DNA from: an uncultured Kiritimatiellota bacterium
GTDB lineage: Bacteria; Verrucomicrobiota; Kiritimatiellia; RFP12; UBA1067
Assembly (NCBI GenBank): GCA_934643865.1
Contig: CAKUCX010000092.1
Coordinates: forward strand, 1 to 8,846
DNA length: 8,846 nucleotides
Reading direction: 5' to 3'
The translations under genes were made by a program, and so were the position numbers. This document shows positions 5,922 through 8,846 of the stretch, piece by piece (position 1 is the stretch's first letter; each line of letters begins with the position of its first letter). Below the pieces are notes generated by a model. That model worked only from the letters and a program-made list of their open reading frames with translations, made no database searches and was not told the origin of the DNA.

Positions 5922-8372
5922 ATGAAAATCCCAAACATGTTGTTTGTTTTGTCTTTGGTTGGCTATTCGTGGGGGGCGGGGGCCTGGACGCCGCAGCCCT
6001 GGGCGCCCGAGAAGGGCACGATCGCCGTCGAGATGGCTGAAGGCGGCGCCTGGTCGTTTCGCCACACCGGCATCAAGAACTGGGCCGTCAACATCACCGA
6101 ACGCCTGAAGGTCATGCCCGGAGACCGCTACGAGTTGGTCTGCGAGACATCTCCCCTGGACGAGACCCGCGGACGCTTCTCGATGAACCTCTGCCTCTTT
6201 GACGCGAAGGGGAACGCCCTCGACTGGGCCTTCGCCAACGAGATGATGAAGCCCGGACGCAAGGTCGCGACGTCGTTCATCGTGCCGGCCGGCGTCGCCC
6301 GTCTGTACGCGCGCTTCCGCGGGGACGGTCCCGCCGCCGCGCGGGTGGACGTCTTCTCCCTGAGGCGCGTCGGCTCCGTCTTCCCCGAGGGCTACGTCGC
6401 CCCGCAGGAGCCCGAGCTCGCCGCCGCCGCGCAACGCGACTTTGAGACCCGCGACGCCTTCGACGGCGACTCCGGGATGACGGAGACGTTGTGCGGGAAG
6501 GGCGGTTTCTTCCTCCGCGACGTCGTCGCGAATGGCAAATACCGTCCGATCTCGGAGGCTGCCGACTTCCTGCTCGACGTGAAGGAGTCTCCCGTCGATG
6601 GCGGACGCGCCTTCGACGTCACCGTGCGGGAGCGGAGCGGACGCGACCGCGCCGTCTCGCTCGTCTACGCCATCCCGCTGCCCGAAGGCCCGATCGCCTG
6701 GCACGAGACGCTGCGCCGTTCGGAGACCTTCACAGTCGGCGAGCGCCAGTATTCCGTCAGCCAGGGCAATGCCGGGCGCGGACGCCACGCGCGCTGGCCG
6801 TTCGCCGCCGCAACCTGCGGGGGCCGCGCCTTTGCGCTCGGCATCGACCCCGAGGCGCCGGCCTTCCACCGTTTCGGTGCGAACGCCAACACGCGCCAGC
6901 TCTACGTCGTCTTCGACCTCGGTTTCGCGAAGGAGCATCCAGAGGCGCACGTCCGTTTTTACGACTTCACCTTTGACGCCGCGCAGGCCCTCCGCGGTGC
7001 GCTGGTCGCCTATCGCCGGCTGAATCCCGAGATGTTCCGCGTGCGCTGCTCGCGCCACGGTCTCTGGACGGTCATGGACTCGCTGAAGAACCTGCCCGGT
7101 CTTGAGGATTTCGGGTTCCGCTTCCGGGGACGCATGAGCGAGATCACGTTCGACGACGAGCACGACCTCCTGACGTTCCGCTACACCGAGCCGAGCACCT
7201 GGTGGGTCTCGGTGCCCCGGGAACAGAAGGGGAAGGCATTCACGTTGGAGGACGGTTGCGCGTACTGCGAGACGCTGGCTGCTCGCGGTCCTGCGGAGAT
7301 GAAATCCGCGTGTGCGCAGGCAACGCCGCAGCGCTACGCCCAGGGCTGGAAGACGAGTGTCATCCGCGATGCCGACGGCGCCATGGTCGGGCAGACGTGC
7401 AAGCGGTCGTGGTGCGAGGGCGTGTTGTGGCTTCTCAATTCAGCGCCCGGCATTGGCGGACCGGGCGCGATGAACGACTTCCGGGTCAAGATCGCTCCTG
7501 AACTCTTCGACGCCCGCTATTCCGAGCCGTTCCCGAAGGGGCTCGACGGCGAATACTATGATTCGGCGGAGATGTACGTGACGCCGTGGTGCGACTTCGC
7601 CCGCGAACACTTCGCCGGGATGGAGACGCCGCTCACCTTCGACCGGGACACCCATCGCCCCGTGGTCTGGAAGGGCATGATCGCCTATGAGTACATCCGC
7701 GCGGCCTCGCGGCTCGCGCATGCGAAAGGACGGCTCACGCTTGCGAACTGCACGCCCATCAAATGGTGGTTCCTCGTGCCGTTCCTCGACGTGCCGGGCA
7801 GCGAGATCTGGTGGGTGAAGGAGAAGGGCGAGGGTGGCGTCAGCTGGGAGCCGATGAATGACGAGGACTTCATGTACCGCCGGTCGATGTGCGGCGGCAA
7901 ACCGCTCTGCTTCCTGATGGACGCGCCGTTCGACCATTTCACGAAGGAGATGACGGAGAAGTATTTTCAGCGGTCGCTCGCCTATGGTGCGCTGCCGAGC
8001 TTCTTCACCTGGCATGGTGTCTCGACCTTCGCCTCGAACATCTACTTCCGGCGGCCCGACTGCTACGAGCGCGACCGTCCGCTCTTCAAGAAATACGTCC
8101 CGCTCTGCCGCACGCTTTCCGAGGCGGGCTGGCAGCCGGTCAACGGCCTGCTCGCGAGCGACAATCCGCAGGTCATCACGGAACAGTTCGGCGACATCTA
8201 TGCGACTGTCTTCAATCTGTCGGATAAGCCTCAGACGGTGCGGCTGAAGGTCCTCCCGCCGTCCGTCGCCACGCTGGACGAGCTTGTGGCCGAGTCGACG
8301 CAGACGGTTTCGGCGGGCGTGCTGACGCTGACGCTCCCGCCGGAGACGGTCCGCGTCTTTCGCTTCAAGTGA
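5922..8372 (+). CDS. Secreted multidomain glycoside-hydrolase-like protein
   Basis: 816 codons from the ATG at 5922. The signal peptide MKIPNMLFVLSLVGYSWGAG ends near residues 20-21, so the protein is exported. Residues about 22-150 (WSFRHTGIKNWAVNITERLK, then VMPGDRYELVCE) resemble a jelly-roll carbohydrate-binding domain of the CBM4/9 type. Residues about 150-380 look like a beta-sandwich. Residues about 380-735 could be a (beta/alpha)8 barrel rich in acidic and aromatic residues: GLDGEYYDSAEMYVTPWCDF (Asp542, Glu544, Asp547), DVPGSEIWWVKE (Asp623, Glu628), LMDAPFDHF (Asp667) and FFTWHGVSTF (694 onward). The end (ATVFNLSDKPQTVRLKVLPP to VRVFRFK) is a C-terminal beta-sandwich as seen after many hydrolase barrels. 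I infer cleavage of a host or plant glycan; the family, substrate and catalytic residues are not established. The gene has its own promoter. Confidence 0.85.
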   Translation: MKIPNMLFVLSLVGYSWGAGAWTPQPWAPEKGTIAVEMAEGGAWSFRHTGIKNWAVNITERLKVMPGDRYELVCETSPLDETRGRFSMNLCLFDAKGNALDWAFANEMMKPGRKVATSFIVPAGVARLYARFRGDGPAAARVDVFSLRRVGSVFPEGYVAPQEPELAAAAQRDFETRDAFDGDSGMTETLCGKGGFFLRDVVANGKYRPISEAADFLLDVKESPVDGGRAFDVTVRERSGRDRAVSLVYAIPLPEGPIAWHETLRRSETFTVGERQYSVSQGNAGRGRHARWPFAAATCGGRAFALGIDPEAPAFHRFGANANTRQLYVVFDLGFAKEHPEAHVRFYDFTFDAAQALRGALVAYRRLNPEMFRVRCSRHGLWTVMDSLKNLPGLEDFGFRFRGRMSEITFDDEHDLLTFRYTEPSTWWVSVPREQKGKAFTLEDGCAYCETLAARGPAEMKSACAQATPQRYAQGWKTSVIRDADGAMVGQTCKRSWCEGVLWLLNSAPGIGGPGAMNDFRVKIAPELFDARYSEPFPKGLDGEYYDSAEMYVTPWCDFAREHFAGMETPLTFDRDTHRPVVWKGMIAYEYIRAASRLAHAKGRLTLANCTPIKWWFLVPFLDVPGSEIWWVKEKGEGGVSWEPMNDEDFMYRRSMCGGKPLCFLMDAPFDHFTKEMTEKYFQRSLAYGALPSFFTWHGVSTFASNIYFRRPDCYERDRPLFKKYVPLCRTLSEAGWQPVNGLLASDNPQVITEQFGDIYATVFNLSDKPQTVRLKVLPPSVATLDELVAESTQTVSAGVLTLTLPPETVRVFRFK

Positions 8373-8385
8373 GAGCGAGAGATCT

Positions 8386-8402
8386 ATGGGGTCTGACCCC
8401 AT
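8386..8402. repeat. 17-bp perfect palindrome atggggtctgaccccat (REP-like)
   Basis: Eight-base arms around a single central t, 13 bases after the stop of the upstream gene. TGGGGTCnGACCCCA strings are widely scattered between genes in many bacteria and are often found near REP-associated or IS200-type transposase genes (recollection). No such gene is in the window. The one-base nominal loop and absent T-run argue against an ordinary terminator. Confidence 0.7.
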
Positions 8403-8410
8403 TGAAGGAC

Positions 8411-8846
8411 CCGACGTCCCCGGCGGCCCGCGTGCCTGTGGGCGTCCCCGATGTCGTCCCCGTGGGTGCGGCGCGCCGGGGACGTCGCGCCCTACCATGG
8501 ATGCCATGGTGCGTGCGGACATGGTGTGCATGGTGCGTGGACATGGTGTGTGTTGTACATGATGGTAGGGGCCGACGTCCCCGGCGGCCCGCGTGCCTGT
8601 GGGCGTCCCCTGTGTCGTCCCCGATGTCGTTCCCGTGGGCGCGGCGCGCCGGGGACGTCGCGCCCTACCATGGATGCCATGGTGCGTGCGGACATGGTGT
8701 GCATGGTGCGTGGACATGGTGTGTGTTGTACATGATGGTAGGGGCCGACGTCCCCGGCGGCCCGCGTGCCTGTGGGCGTCCCCTGTGTCGTCCCCGATGT
8801 CGTTCCCGTGGGCGCGGCGCGCCGGGGACGTCGCGCCCTACCATGG
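8411..8846. repeat. Tandem array of 173-bp units with inverted 30-bp arms (array 2, continues past window)
   Basis: The word cgccctaccatgg starts at 8488, 8661 and 8834, a 173-base period. Right arms lie at 8564-8593 and 8737-8766, with a 5'-cut copy at 8411-8432. Left arms lie at 8467-8496, 8640-8669 and 8813-8842. The arms are nearly identical to those of array 1 and in the same orientation, but the unit interiors differ. The CATGG-rich core is shorter (67 bases between arms instead of 79) with a gtgtgttgtacatg segment, and the spacer is longer (46 instead of 33) with extra cgtcccc copies. The last two units look almost identical to each other. Nothing in it looks like a gene. Confidence 0.92.

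Noticed and set aside
5835..7163. 442-codon minus-strand open frame opposite the hydrolase-like gene
   Set aside because: Antisense shadow of a GC-rich coding region; no domain or start signal.
8386..8402. Rho-independent terminator for the hydrolase gene
   Set aside because: The hairpin has a one-base nominal loop and is followed by attgaagg, without a T-run.
7440..8717. 425-codon minus-strand open frame
   Set aside because: Runs from array 2 into the hydrolase gene in antisense; the composition is that of a shadow frame.
8451..8735. Open frames in array 2
   Set aside because: Same cause as in array 1: low-stop repeat sequence in all frames, no start signals.

Overview
The window looks like a GC-rich chromosomal segment of an uncultured PVC-group bacterium, most plausibly Kiritimatiellota/Verrucomicrobiota from a gut or anaerobic environment. 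This is inferred from protein style: large secreted glycan-related proteins, BspA-type leucine-rich repeats, and a beta-helix/PA14-like exported protein ending in a short Gly-Thr-x-hydrophobic-Arg tail. No rRNA, tRNA or other phylogenetic marker is present to prove it. No rRNA, tRNA or CRISPR was seen.

Layout from left to right: (1) up to 1340, the 3' part of a surface/secreted leucine-rich-repeat protein whose start lies outside the window. (2) 1358-1886, an intergenic tandem array of 172-bp units. Each unit carries two 30-bp arms that are inverted copies of one another, plus a core full of CATGG words. (3) 1887-3172, a 1286-bp ISKra4-like insertion sequence on the minus strand. It has 24-bp terminal inverted repeats starting GGG, a DUF6788-like first ORF, an in-frame A AAA AAC slippery heptamer with a hairpin for -1 frameshifting, and a DDE transposase. 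The transposase is broken by an out-of-frame junction, probably an internal deletion that also removed the first catalytic Asp. The element abuts the array and interrupts its last arm. (4) 3220-5676, a secreted beta-helix/PA14-like protein with its own promoter. (5) 5677-5921, a 245-bp spacer with a weak terminator candidate, a heptad repeat and hairpins. (6) 5922-8372, a secreted multidomain protein that looks like a glycoside hydrolase with an N-terminal carbohydrate-binding-like domain; I could not place it in a family. (7) 8373-8846, a 17-bp perfect hairpin sequence of the REP type, then a second array of 173-bp units, diverged from the first, running off the window end.

The three real genes are all on the plus strand and all appear exported, which fits surface attachment to and breakdown of complex glycans. 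The two genes between the arrays have separate promoters sharing a TATnCTAAA -10 region, so they are neighbours rather than a demonstrated operon. The most unusual content is the pair of related, same-orientation, hairpin-forming tandem arrays bracketing the IS and the two exported-protein genes, together with the well-preserved frameshift signal inside an otherwise dead IS.
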